NCBI RefSeq assembly: GCF_028200735.1
Contig: NZ_JAQKPV010000006.1
Coordinates: 62,001-126,000 of the forward strand
DNA: 64,000 bases
Direction of reading: 5' to 3'
From: Streptomyces sp. ACA25
Lineage (GTDB): Bacteria > Actinomycetota > Actinomycetes > Streptomycetales > Streptomycetaceae
Shown: positions 50,348 to 59,044 of the stretch, in pieces
Layout: every line of letters begins with the position of its first letter
Numbering within the stretch: the stretch's first letter is position 1
Program-made: the position numbers and the translations under genes
Notes under the pieces: generated by a model
Seen by the model: the letters and a program-made list of their open reading frames with translations, nothing else
Database searches by the model: none
Told to the model about the DNA's origin: nothing

Positions 50348-50770
50348 TCAGACCGTGCGGCAGGGGTGCACCGGCACCGCCTTCTCGGGGTCGTCCAGGC
50401 ACTGGCCGGTGGTCAGGTCGAAGCGCTGCTTCAGCAGCGGGGAGGCGACGAACAGTGTCTCGCCGGCCGACCCGAGCAGCCCGCGGGAGAGCACGTAGGC
50501 GCCGGTGAACGGGTCCCGGTTGCCCACCGCGTACGTGCGTCCGCCGCGGTCCCGGAACACCGCCGCCTGGCTGCCGTCCGGCAGCACGACGGCCACCCCG
50601 CGCCCGGGAATCAGGTCGTCCGCCCCGCAGACCGCGACCCACTGCCCGCCCGCCCGGATCTGTACCCGGGACGCCGTTCCGGTGACCGTGGCCGACGAGT
50701 GCGGTGCGGTCGGAGCGGAAGGCTCCGGGGCGGTCCGGTCCGGTGCCTGCGTCATGCTCGCGGTGGTCAT
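50348..50770 (-). CDS. nirD: Nitrite reductase small subunit NirD
   Basis: A 140-residue Rieske-fold protein lacking the Cys/His cluster ligands, as is normal for NirD (VAVCGADDLIPGRG, then NRDPFTGAYVLSRGLLG and ASPLLKQRFDL). ATG at 50770 overlaps the nirB stop by 1 nt; a second ATG (MTQAPDR) is possible. Partner of NirB. Confidence 0.93.
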   Translation of the reverse strand: MTTASMTQAPDRTAPEPSAPTAPHSSATVTGTASRVQIRAGGQWVAVCGADDLIPGRGVAVVLPDGSQAAVFRDRGGRTYAVGNRDPFTGAYVLSRGLLGSAGETLFVASPLLKQRFDLTTGQCLDDPEKAVPVHPCRTV

Positions 50771-53415
50771 CAGCGGGTGCTCCCTTCGAGGGTGCGGACC
50801 GGAATGTCCGGCCCGGAAAGAATCGTCAGATCCGGCTTCACCTGGTCCCGCTCGGACACGAACCGCACCGAGGGGTCCGGAGCGTCCGGGGCGTTCACGA
50901 AGGAGACGAACCGGCCCAGCTTCTCCGGGTCACCGAGTACCTCGGCCCACTCGTCGCGGTAGTGCGCGACGTGGTCGGCCATCAGCGCCTCGAGCTCGGC
51001 ACAGATCCCCAGCGAGTCGTGCACGACGACGTCCCTGACGTGTTCGAGGCCGCCCTCGATCCGCTCCAGCCACACCGAGGTGCGCTCCAGCCGGTCGGCG
51101 GTACGGATGTAGAACATCAGGAACCGGTCGATCAGGCGGACCAGCTCGGCGTCCGACAGATCCTGCGCCAGCAGGTCCGCGTGCCGGGGAGTGGCCCCGC
51201 CGTTGCCTCCCACGTAGAGGTTCCAGCCGTTCGCCGTGGCGATGATCCCGAAGTCCTTGCCCATCGCCTCCGCGCACTCCCGGGCGCAGCCGGAGACCGC
51301 GGACTTCAGTTTGTGCGGGGCGCGCAGACCCCGGTAGCGGAGCTCCAGGTCGATGGCCATCCGCACGCTGTCCTGCACCCCGTACCGGCACCAGGTCGAG
51401 CCCACGCAGGACTTCACGGTCCGCAGCGACTTGCCGTAGGCGTGCCCCGACTCGAAGCCCGCGTTCACCAGCCGGGACCAGATCAGCGGCAGCTGGTCCA
51501 CCCGGGCCCCGAACAGGTCGATGCGCTGCCCGCCGGTGATCTTGGTGTAGAGCCCGAAGTCGCGGGCCACCTCGCCGATCACGATCAGCTTCTCGGGGGT
51601 GATCTCACCGCCCGGGATCCGCGGCACGATCGAGTAGGAACCGTTGCGCTGGATGTTGGCGAGGAAGTGGTCGTTGGTGTCCTGCAGAGCCGCCTGCTCA
51701 CCCTCCAGCACGTGCCCCGGGGCGCCGATCGTCGGCGCGAGCGAGGCGAGGATCGAGGCCACCGCGGGCTTGCAGATCTCGCAGCCCTCGCCGTCCCGCG
51801 CCTCCGGCCGCCCGTGCGAGGCCAGCAGCTGCCGGTAGGAGGTCACCCGCAGGGCGTGCACCACCTCGTACAGCTCCTGACGGGTGTGGGAGAAGCAGCC
51901 GCACAGACCCTTGTCGACCGTGACACCGGCTGCCTCCAGCTCGGCGTTGACGAGCTGCCCCAGCACCTTCACGCAGCTGCCGCAGCCGGACCCGGCCTTC
52001 GTGCACTTCTTCACCTCGGGCAGCGTGGTGCACCGGTGCTCGCTCACCGCGGCCCGCACCGTGCCCTTGTCGACGTGGTGACAGCTGCAGATCACGGCCT
52101 CGTCCGGCAGCGAGGACGGACCCAGCGACCCGGCCGGGGACAGCCCGGCCGGCAGCACCAGCTGCTCGGGCGCGACCGGCGGCACACTGCCCGTCAGCGG
52201 GCGCAGCAGCCCGTACGACTCGGCGTCCCCGACGAGCACCCCGCCCAGCAGGGTGCCGTCCTTGGCGACGACCAGCTTCTTGTAGACGCCGGAGCGGGAG
52301 TCCGAGTAGACGACGTCCAGGCAGTCCTCGGCGGCACCGTGCGCGTCGCCGAAGGACGCCACGTCCACGCCGAGCAGCTTCAGTTTGGTGGAGGTGTCCG
52401 CGCCGGTGAAGCCGCGCTCCCCGCCCGCCAGGGCGTCGGCGGCGGTGGCCGCCATCTCGTATCCCGGCGCCACCAGCCCGTACACCGTGCCGTCCGCGGC
52501 CTTGGCGCACTCGCCGATCGCGAGGACGGCCGGGTCCGAGGTGCGGCACTGCTCGTCGACGACGATCCCGCCGCGCTCACCGACCTCCAGCCCCGCCTCG
52601 CGGGCGAGCTGGTCGCGGGGACGGATACCGGCGGAGAAGATCACCAGGTCGGCGGCGAGGGAGGAACCGTCGGACAGTGTCATGCCGGTGACCGCGCCGT
52701 TCTCGTCCGCGGTGATCTCCTGCCCGGCGACGCCGGTGTGCACGACCGGCCCCATCTCCTCGACGGTGCGGCGCAGCGCGGCACCGCCCCCCTCGTCGAT
52801 CTGCAGGGCCATCAGCCGCGGGTTGAACTCCACGATGTGCGTGTCCAGGCCGAGCCCGTGCAGCGCACCGGCGGCCTCCAGCCCGAGCAGCCCGCCGCCG
52901 ACCACGATGCCGGTGCGCGAGCGCCGCGCGTACTCCTCGATGGCGAGCAGGTCCTCGATGGTGCGGTAGACGAAGCAGCCCTCGCTGTCCTTGCCCGGCA
53001 CCGGGGGAACGAACGGGTACGAGCCGGTCGCCAGCACCAGGCTGTCGTAGCGGACGGTGAAGCCGCCGCGGGTGGTGACCGTCCTCGCCTCGCGGTCCAG
53101 TGCTTCGACGGGGTCGTCGAGCCGCAGTTCGACGCCGTGCCGGGTCAGGAAGTCGCCCTCCACCATGGACAGCTCGTCCGGGGTGGTGCCGGAGAAGTAC
53201 GAGGTCAGCTGCACCCGGTCGTAGGCGGCGCGCGGCTCCTCGGCCAGCACGACCACCCGGGCCCGGTCGGTGATCCCGCGGGCGGCGAGCTCCTCCAGGA
53301 AGCGCTGGCCGACCATGCCGTGTCCGACCACCACGATGGTGCCGGCGGGGGCGGGCGCGGACGTGTGTGCGGCGGCGGGCTCGGTGAGCGCGGACGCAAC
53401 GGGCTCGGCAGACAT
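50770..53415 (-). CDS. nirB: Nitrite reductase large subunit NirB
   Basis: An 881-residue NADH-dependent siroheme nitrite reductase that makes ammonium. N-terminal FAD/NAD domain (VVVGHGMVG; ATGSYPFVPPVPG); BFD-like [2Fe-2S] segments with CSCHHVDKG, CGSC, CGCF and CEIC; C-terminal siroheme/[4Fe-4S] domain with SCVGSTWCRYG and SGCARECAEA. ATG at 53415 with GGAGGG upstream, 1 nt after the stop of the flavoprotein before it. Needs siroheme, for which a chelatase gene lies at 62.5 kb. Confidence 0.97.
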   Translation of the reverse strand: MSAEPVASALTEPAAAHTSAPAPAGTIVVVGHGMVGQRFLEELAARGITDRARVVVLAEEPRAAYDRVQLTSYFSGTTPDELSMVEGDFLTRHGVELRLDDPVEALDREARTVTTRGGFTVRYDSLVLATGSYPFVPPVPGKDSEGCFVYRTIEDLLAIEEYARRSRTGIVVGGGLLGLEAAGALHGLGLDTHIVEFNPRLMALQIDEGGGAALRRTVEEMGPVVHTGVAGQEITADENGAVTGMTLSDGSSLAADLVIFSAGIRPRDQLAREAGLEVGERGGIVVDEQCRTSDPAVLAIGECAKAADGTVYGLVAPGYEMAATAADALAGGERGFTGADTSTKLKLLGVDVASFGDAHGAAEDCLDVVYSDSRSGVYKKLVVAKDGTLLGGVLVGDAESYGLLRPLTGSVPPVAPEQLVLPAGLSPAGSLGPSSLPDEAVICSCHHVDKGTVRAAVSEHRCTTLPEVKKCTKAGSGCGSCVKVLGQLVNAELEAAGVTVDKGLCGCFSHTRQELYEVVHALRVTSYRQLLASHGRPEARDGEGCEICKPAVASILASLAPTIGAPGHVLEGEQAALQDTNDHFLANIQRNGSYSIVPRIPGGEITPEKLIVIGEVARDFGLYTKITGGQRIDLFGARVDQLPLIWSRLVNAGFESGHAYGKSLRTVKSCVGSTWCRYGVQDSVRMAIDLELRYRGLRAPHKLKSAVSGCARECAEAMGKDFGIIATANGWNLYVGGNGGATPRHADLLAQDLSDAELVRLIDRFLMFYIRTADRLERTSVWLERIEGGLEHVRDVVVHDSLGICAELEALMADHVAHYRDEWAEVLGDPEKLGRFVSFVNAPDAPDPSVRFVSERDQVKPDLTILSGPDIPVRTLEGSTR

Positions 53416-53416
53416 G

Positions 53417-54664
53417 TCAGGACCCTCCGTCGTGGGTGAGCAGGTGGAGCAGGGGGGAGGCGGGCAGCGGATCGTCGGACTCCCAGGCCCGGGCGAGTGC
53501 CCCGACCCCTCCGAGGTCGCCCAGCAGCACACCGCCCATGAGCCGGTCGCCGCGCACGACGATCCGGCGGTAGGCGCCGCGGGTGGCGTCGGCGAGCTGG
53601 ACCACGTCGTCCCCGGGCTCCGGGGTGGTCTCGCCGAACGAGGCCAGGTCGAGCGGGGTGGCGCCGCCGTTGAAGGTGAGCCGGGTGAGCGCCCGGGTGC
53701 CGGAGTAGCGGACGCCGTCGTCCCCGCTCAGCACCCGCGCCAGGACATCGGCCTGCTCCTGGGCGGCGCCGGCCAGGCCGTACACCGTCCCGCGGTGCTC
53801 GGAGCAGTCGCCGAGCGCGAAGATCCGGGGGGCGTCGGTGCGCAGCTCGTCGTCGATGACGATGCCGCGCGCCACGGTCAGCCCGGCGGCCCGGGCCAGG
53901 CCGGTGCGCGGGCGCACCCCGCAGGCCAGTACGACCTGCTCGGCGTCGAGCCGGAAGCCGTCGGCCAGCTGCACGCCGCGGACCTGACGGTGCTCCTCGC
54001 GCGGGTCCGACAGCAGCAGCTGCCGTACCCGGCACTCGGTGTGCACCTCGACCCCGAGCGTCTCCAGGTGCTCCCGGAGCAGCGCGGAGGAGCCGGCGTC
54101 CAGCTGGCGCTCCATGAGGCGCTCGCCCTGCTGGGCCAGCACCACCCGGGCCCCGCGGCGGGCCAGCGCCCGGGCCGCGGACACCCCGAGCAGACCGCCC
54201 CCGATGACCACCGCCGGGGTGCCGTCCCGTACCTCGGTGTCCAGCGCCAGGCAGTCGTCCAGCGTCCGGAACGCCCGTACGCCCCGGGGAAGCTCGTGCC
54301 TGCCCGGCTCGAACAGGCCGTGGAACGGGGGCAGCACCGGGTTGGAGCCGGTGGCCAGCACCAGCGCGTCGTACGGCACCAGCGCGCCGTCGTCACAGAC
54401 CACCCGGCGCTCGTCGCGATCGATACGGACCGCGCGCACTCCGGTGCGCCAGGTCACGGTCTCGCCGGCCGGGGCCGGCAGCGCGATCACGTCGGCCGGG
54501 TAGCGCCCGCCCAGTACCTCGGCGAGCAGGACCCGGTTGTACGGGGCGTGCGGCTCGTCACCGATGACGGTCACTGCCGTCCCGGCCCGCGCTGCCAGCT
54601 GCTGCGCGAGCCGGGCACCGGCCATGCCGCCGCCGACGATCACCACACGGGATTCCGAGCTCAT
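53417..54664 (-). CDS. NAD(P)/FAD oxidoreductase of the nitrite/nitrate reductase operon
   Basis: A 415-residue flavoprotein similar to the N-terminal half of NirB: FAD motif VIVGGGMAGARLA, NAD motif VIGGGLLGVSAARA, and a second FAD site FALGDCSEHRG. It lacks the BFD and siroheme parts. ATG at 54664. First gene of the nir operon. Probably an electron-transfer subunit (NasB/NasC-like) for NasA or NirB; the assignment is inferred. Confidence 0.85.
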   Translation of the reverse strand: MSSESRVVIVGGGMAGARLAQQLAARAGTAVTVIGDEPHAPYNRVLLAEVLGGRYPADVIALPAPAGETVTWRTGVRAVRIDRDERRVVCDDGALVPYDALVLATGSNPVLPPFHGLFEPGRHELPRGVRAFRTLDDCLALDTEVRDGTPAVVIGGGLLGVSAARALARRGARVVLAQQGERLMERQLDAGSSALLREHLETLGVEVHTECRVRQLLLSDPREEHRQVRGVQLADGFRLDAEQVVLACGVRPRTGLARAAGLTVARGIVIDDELRTDAPRIFALGDCSEHRGTVYGLAGAAQEQADVLARVLSGDDGVRYSGTRALTRLTFNGGATPLDLASFGETTPEPGDDVVQLADATRGAYRRIVVRGDRLMGGVLLGDLGGVGALARAWESDDPLPASPLLHLLTHDGGS

Positions 54665-54686
54665 GTACGGAGCCTGCGCGGCCGCC

Positions 54687-54724
54687 GTTTCCCGTCGGCG
54701 TCCCGTCCGTTTCCCCGAAGGAAC
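54687..54724 (-). promoter_or_regulatory. Candidate GlnR-binding site of the nir operon
   Basis: Read on the minus strand: GTTCC-N6-GAAAC-N6-GACGC-N6-GAAAC (54724 to 54687), i.e. the a1-b1-a2-b2 order of GlnR boxes with exact 11-bp steps. Both b boxes are perfect GAAAC; the a boxes are weaker. It lies 23-60 nt upstream of the operon. The rest of the 328-nt gap (54665-54992) shows nothing else. Confidence 0.6.
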
Positions 54725-54992
54725 GCTGTCCTCAGTCCGCGCCCACCCCCACTGTGAGCCCCGCACCCGTGGCGCAGGGCCCGCCGGCCGCCCCTCGGTC
54801 CCTGCGTCACCGGTGCGGGAAGCCGGAGGGAAACCCGCCCGCCCCCACGGCCAGGGTGCGGAAGGGCACCCCAGGCAGGTCACCGAATACCTCCGAGCAT
54901 GCCCCGGGCCGGCTGCGGGAACGGGGGACGGCGCAGCCGTTCCCCCCCGCCACCCGTCCGCCCCGCCCCCGCCCTGCCTCCGGTCGGCCGGG

Positions 54993-55853
54993 TCAGGCCG
55001 GGCTGCCTCCCCAGATGCCGGTGGCGGCCGTCTCCCGCACGTAGGCCGCGGTGTCCCGGGGCTCCCGGCCCAGCACCTTCCGCACGTCCTCGGTGACGGT
55101 CTCCAGGTCGCCCGCGCGCACGTGCCCGAACAGCTCGTTCAGCAGCTCCACCACATCCTCCGGCACCCCGAGCCCGGTGAGCGCGGCCGCGTACTCCTCG
55201 GGCGTCACCGGTACGTACCGGAGGTCCCGTCCGGTCGCCCCGGCGATCTCCGCCACCACGTCCCCGACGGACAGCAGACGTGGGCCGGTCAGCTCGTAGA
55301 CCTGCCCCGCGTGCCCGTCCTCCGTCAGCGCGGTGACCGCCACTTCCGCGATGTCCCGCACGTCGATGAAGGCGTCCCGGCCGTCCCCGGTCGGCAGCTG
55401 GAGCTCCCCCGCGATCACCGGGTCCCGCAGGAAGTCCGCTTCGCTGAAGTTCTGCTGGAACCAGCTCGGCCGCAGCACCGTCCACTCCGTTCCGCCGCCC
55501 CGGACGGCCCGTTCAGCGGCCCGGAACGCACGGTCGAGCGGCCCCACGGGCCCCCGGTGGCTGCGGGCCGACAGCAGCACCACCCGCCGCACCCCTGCCC
55601 CGGCCGCCTCCTGCGCGAAGGCACTGATGGTCTCGGCGGCGCCCGGGGAGTTCACTTCCGGGCCGTACACCAGGTACACCCCCGACACGTCCCGCAGCGC
55701 CGGCCCCCACGTCGAGCGGTCCGTCCAGTCGAACCGCGGCTCCCCGGAGCGGGACCCCGCCCGCACCGGCAGCCCGCGTTCCCGCAGCAGCTCCGCCACC
55801 CGGCTGCCGGTCTTGCCCGTCGCGCCCGTCACCAAAGTCATGTTCTCTGTCAT
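54993..55853 (-). CDS. NmrA-like NAD(P)-binding reductase
   Basis: A 286-residue atypical SDR: cofactor motif TLVTGATGKTGSRVAELL at the N-terminus, then RVVLLSARS, PSWFQQNFSE and GRDAFIDVRDIAEVA. Lacks a clear YxxxK, as in NmrA/quinone reductase 2 types. ATG at 55853 (MTENMTL) or 55841. Divergent from an AraC regulator that probably controls it. Confidence 0.9.
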   Translation of the reverse strand: MTENMTLVTGATGKTGSRVAELLRERGLPVRAGSRSGEPRFDWTDRSTWGPALRDVSGVYLVYGPEVNSPGAAETISAFAQEAAGAGVRRVVLLSARSHRGPVGPLDRAFRAAERAVRGGGTEWTVLRPSWFQQNFSEADFLRDPVIAGELQLPTGDGRDAFIDVRDIAEVAVTALTEDGHAGQVYELTGPRLLSVGDVVAEIAGATGRDLRYVPVTPEEYAAALTGLGVPEDVVELLNELFGHVRAGDLETVTEDVRKVLGREPRDTAAYVRETAATGIWGGSPA

Positions 55854-55867
55854 GTGCCCAGTCAAGC

Positions 55868-55923
55868 GAGACGGGATGAGACGCGCCATGGCTCATCGGC
55901 TCAGCCGCATGTCTGTCCGTCTC
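55868..55923. promoter_or_regulatory. GAGACG repeats in the NmrA/AraC divergent promoter
   Basis: Plus-strand GAGACG at 55868-55873 and 55878-55883 (10 bp apart), and the same hexamer on the minus strand at 55923-55918. Repeats with one-turn spacing suit an AraC-type protein. The region is 95 nt long in all. Confidence 0.4.
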
Positions 55924-55948
55924 ACCGCCCGTCGTTATGCTGGCCGGC

Positions 55949-56989
55949 ATGGACCCCCTCACCGAACTCCTGGCAGGCGTCCGGGCCCGCGGGGCCCTCT
56001 TCCACCAGTCGTTCCTGCCGTCGCCCTGGGCCCTGCGCCTCGACTGCGGCACTCCGCTCGCGCTCGCCTCGATGGTGCACGGCACCGCCTGGGTGCTCCC
56101 CGACGACGGCAGCCCGGTACGGCTGAATCCCGGGGACGTGGCGATCCTGCGGGGCGCCGCGCCGTACACCGTCGCCGACAGCCCCGCACCCTCGGCCGGT
56201 GACGTCGTCCTCCACTCCGGCGACAGCTGCACCGGCCCGGACGGCGCGGAACTCGCCGCCGACCTGTCGCTCTCCACCCGCAGCTGGGGCGCCCGGGAGG
56301 ACGGCGCCGCCGTGCTGCTCAGCGGCATGTACCAGGTGGAGGGAGACGTCGGCAGCCGCCTGCTGGCCGCCCTGCCCCCGGTGTTGACGGTCGAGCAGTG
56401 CATGACGGACTGCCCGCTCAGCCCGGTGATCGCCGAGGAGATCGCCCGCGACGAGCCCGGCCAGCAGGCCGTCCTCGACCGGTTGCTCGACCTGCTGCTG
56501 CTCGCCACCCTGCGCAGCTGGTTCAACGGCAACGAGGCACACGCCCCGGCCTGGTACCGCGCGCACGGCGACCCGGTGGTGGGGCAGGCCCTCCGGCTGC
56601 TGCACGCCGACCCGGCGCACCCGTGGACCGTCGGCGCGCTGGCAGCGAAGGCCGGCACCTCCCGGGCCACCCTGGCCCGCCGCTTCACCGCGCTGGTGGG
56701 GGAGCCGCCGATGAGCTACCTGACGGACTGGCGGCTGACCCTCGCCGCCGACCTGCTGCGCACTCCGGGGGCCACGCTCGGCTCCGTCGCCCGGCAGGTC
56801 GGCTACGCCGACGCCTTCAGCCTCAGCGCGGCCTTCAAACGGACGCGCGGCGTCAGCCCCCGCGCGCACCTGCACGCCACCGCTACCCCGCCCCCGGCCG
56901 GGCCCACGGCTCCCGGCCGGCTGATCGGGGCGCGCGCCCGCCCCGCCACGGCGGCAGTGGCGGGGCGGGCGGGGACTACGTCGCGGTGA
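55949..56989 (+). CDS. AraC-family transcriptional regulator with cupin-like N-terminus
   Basis: A 346-residue regulator: an N-terminal AraC-binding cupin (about 5-180, PWALRLDCG and NPGDVAILRG), and two HTH motifs at about 220-310 (WTVGALAAKAGTSRATLARRF; LGSVARQVGYADAFSLSAAFKR). ATG at 55949 (MDPLTEL); 55937 possible. The low-complexity tail overlaps the convergent cupin gene by 14 nt. Likely controls the divergent reductase. Confidence 0.92.
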   Translation: MDPLTELLAGVRARGALFHQSFLPSPWALRLDCGTPLALASMVHGTAWVLPDDGSPVRLNPGDVAILRGAAPYTVADSPAPSAGDVVLHSGDSCTGPDGAELAADLSLSTRSWGAREDGAAVLLSGMYQVEGDVGSRLLAALPPVLTVEQCMTDCPLSPVIAEEIARDEPGQQAVLDRLLDLLLLATLRSWFNGNEAHAPAWYRAHGDPVVGQALRLLHADPAHPWTVGALAAKAGTSRATLARRFTALVGEPPMSYLTDWRLTLAADLLRTPGATLGSVARQVGYADAFSLSAAFKRTRGVSPRAHLHATATPPPAGPTAPGRLIGARARPATAAVAGRAGTTSR

Positions 56990-57296
56990 CGGCGGTCAGC
57001 ACGACGATGGCGTCCTCCAGCGCCCGCAGGCCGTGACGCTCCTGCGGCAGCTTGTGGATGTGCCCGGTCGCCAGCTCCACGTCCTCGCTCGTTCCGGTGA
57101 TCCGGACCGACCCCTGGAGCACCTGAAGGCTGGCCGCCGGCGGGGAGTTGTGCTCGTCCAGCTCCGAGCCCTCGGTCAGCGCGATGATGCTCTGTCGCAG
57201 CGGTCCGTCCTGCAGGAAGAGGTGGGCACTGCGCCCGTGCGGCGCCGAGCGCGCCTTCTCCATGTGCTCCTGGGCCAGCTCGATGAGGTCCTCCAT
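56976..57296 (-). CDS. Small cupin-domain protein
   Basis: A 106-residue single-domain cupin: LTEGSELDEHNSPPAASLQVLQGSVRITG split over the barrel strands, then ELATGHIHKLPQERHGLRAL. The usual metal ligands are only partly present (EHN, HIHK, RHG). ATG at 57296 (MEDLIELA) after GGAGGG (11 nt); ATG 57335 is an alternative. Upstream 57297-57595 shows no gene. Function unknown; cupins bind small ligands or act as isomerases. Confidence 0.85.
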   Translation of the reverse strand: MEDLIELAQEHMEKARSAPHGRSAHLFLQDGPLRQSIIALTEGSELDEHNSPPAASLQVLQGSVRITGTSEDVELATGHIHKLPQERHGLRALEDAIVVLTAVTAT

Positions 57297-57595
57297 GGAC
57301 GGCTCTTCCCTCCGGTCGGCGTTGGGATGGTTCATCCTGCCACTCCGCATGTCTCCCGCAACCGAACCCCGTCCGCTGTCGGCCCGTCGCCCGGCCCCTG
57401 CTGCCCTGCTGACGCCGCGTCGCATGACGGTGACGGGGGCCCGCCTCCCGCCGGGCCCCCGTTCCCGGTACCGGAACCGCCCCGACCCACCGCGTCGTCG
57501 AGTCGCCTGGGCCCACGAAGCGGACACAACGCCAGCACCTCGCTCTCGTCGTGGGGAGCCGGGTCCGCCGCCGAGGCGGTCGTCCAGCCCAGGGA

Positions 57596-58738
57596 TCATC
57601 GAGCGTGGGCCACCTGTTCCAGGGAGGGCCGGAGGGCCCTGAGCGGTGCCGACCACTCATCTCCGGGCGTCGCGGGGGAGAGGTGACCGAGCATCGCGCG
57701 CATCTGCTCAGCGTGCACCTGCTCCAGGATTGCGTGGATCGCTTCGTTGTACCGCACGGCGAGCCCGGGCGCTCCCGCCATCTCCAGCCAGCGCCGCAGG
57801 GCGATGCCCACGTTGTTCAGAGCCAGGGTGCGCCGTTCGTAGGCGGGGGAGTTCAGCACCGGGCCGAAGCCCTCCTTCGGCAGGAGGTCCGCAAAACCTT
57901 CGGCGGCGTCCTGGAGGGCGTCCAGGGCCGCCGGGACGGCCGAACCGTCGGCCGGATCCGGCAGCGGGGAACGGCTTCCCCTGCCGGCCGGCCACGGCAT
58001 GCCGGACCAGCCCGGCGGCTGCAGCTGGACGGCGAACGCATGGGCCGAGTTGCTGAAGCGTTCCAGGGTCGGGGTGGTCACCCAGGTGGCGCGCTCCCGA
58101 TGCCTGCCGGTCCACAGCAGGCTGTTCCGGCCGAGGTGGCGCCGGAACAGCTCGAGTGACTCCTGGCGGGCGACCAGGCTTCCCTGCCCGTCGCCGGTGA
58201 GGAGCAACACGTCGGCGACACGGGTGAGCGCCCACGCCAGATCCAGTGCGCCCCGCTCCTCGGACCGCTGTGTGTGGCTGCGGTAGTCCGCCAGGGCGGA
58301 CTGTCTCTCCCGGGCCGCCTCGCCGGTCCGGTCACCGGTCCGGGCCAGGAACTCCGCCGTGAGGAGGCGCAGGGACGGCACGAGGAGCGGGTACGCGGCG
58401 GCCTCCTCGCTTCCCTCCAGCAGCCCGATGGCGCGCTTCGTGTCCTTGACGCCCGCTCGGTACTGGACGAGCGCGCGCGAGGAACCGTTCTGCAGCGCAC
58501 AGTGGTTGCCCAGCTCACGCCGGATGTCGGCGCGGTCCCGGTACCGGGCGGACAGGACCTTGCGGACCTCCTGGTCCTTCCGGTCGGCGCGGTGCAGCTT
58601 TTCCGCCGCCCGGGTCGCCCGCACCGACGCCTCCAGGGCCGTCTCGTGCTGCCCGTCGAGATGGAGCAGGACCGCCTGCTCACCGTGAACATCGGTCGCC
58701 CGGACGAGCGCCTCCCGGCGCTTTCGCAGCAGTAACAT
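57596..58738 (-). CDS. TPR-like helical protein with a TTA second codon
   Basis: A 380-residue soluble, mostly helical protein with repeat-like segments (LVRATDVHGEQAVLLHLDG; ALEASVRATRAAEKL; ALVQYRAGVKDTKRAIGLLEG) in the style of tetratricopeptide proteins of actinomycetes. No catalytic domain seen. ATG at 58738 after GGGGGACAGG; the next codon is TTA, which in Streptomyces is read by the bldA tRNA. Divergent from a membrane protein that also carries TTA. Function unknown. Confidence 0.75.
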   Translation of the reverse strand: MLLLRKRREALVRATDVHGEQAVLLHLDGQHETALEASVRATRAAEKLHRADRKDQEVRKVLSARYRDRADIRRELGNHCALQNGSSRALVQYRAGVKDTKRAIGLLEGSEEAAAYPLLVPSLRLLTAEFLARTGDRTGEAARERQSALADYRSHTQRSEERGALDLAWALTRVADVLLLTGDGQGSLVARQESLELFRRHLGRNSLLWTGRHRERATWVTTPTLERFSNSAHAFAVQLQPPGWSGMPWPAGRGSRSPLPDPADGSAVPAALDALQDAAEGFADLLPKEGFGPVLNSPAYERRTLALNNVGIALRRWLEMAGAPGLAVRYNEAIHAILEQVHAEQMRAMLGHLSPATPGDEWSAPLRALRPSLEQVAHAR

Positions 58739-59044
58739 GCCTGTCCCCCCATCGCATCGCGCGGACCTGAAACCCCCGACGATGCTTCCCGGTACGATCC
58801 CGGTCAACCCCTGACTGCGCCTGGGGCTGTACTCCCCGTGGGACTGCGCCACCTACCGTGGGTGCAATCTTCCGTGCGGCGGGAGCGGTACCAAGAGATG
58901 GCTGGTGCGGACTTCCGCGACGCCATGTTCATTGCGGTGCACGGAACACCGGGGTCGCCGGGATGCGCCGCTGATCAACCCAATAAACCGAAGGCTGCAC
59001 ATGCGTGTGGTGTGCAGTCTTGTGCAATTGTGGAAGAAGGAATT
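58739..59044. other. Divergent region before the two TTA-codon genes
   Basis: 306 nt, less GC-rich than average toward its right end. A 7-bp inverted repeat CTGCACA/TGTGCAG (58995-59001 and 59011-59017) stands 28 nt before the membrane-protein start and could be an operator. The longer upstream reading of the plus-strand frame has no ribosome site. Confidence 0.45.

Noticed and set aside
57148..57642. Frames in the gap between the cupin and TPR-like genes
   Set aside because: Both strands have only shadow-type frames; no start with a ribosome site was found.
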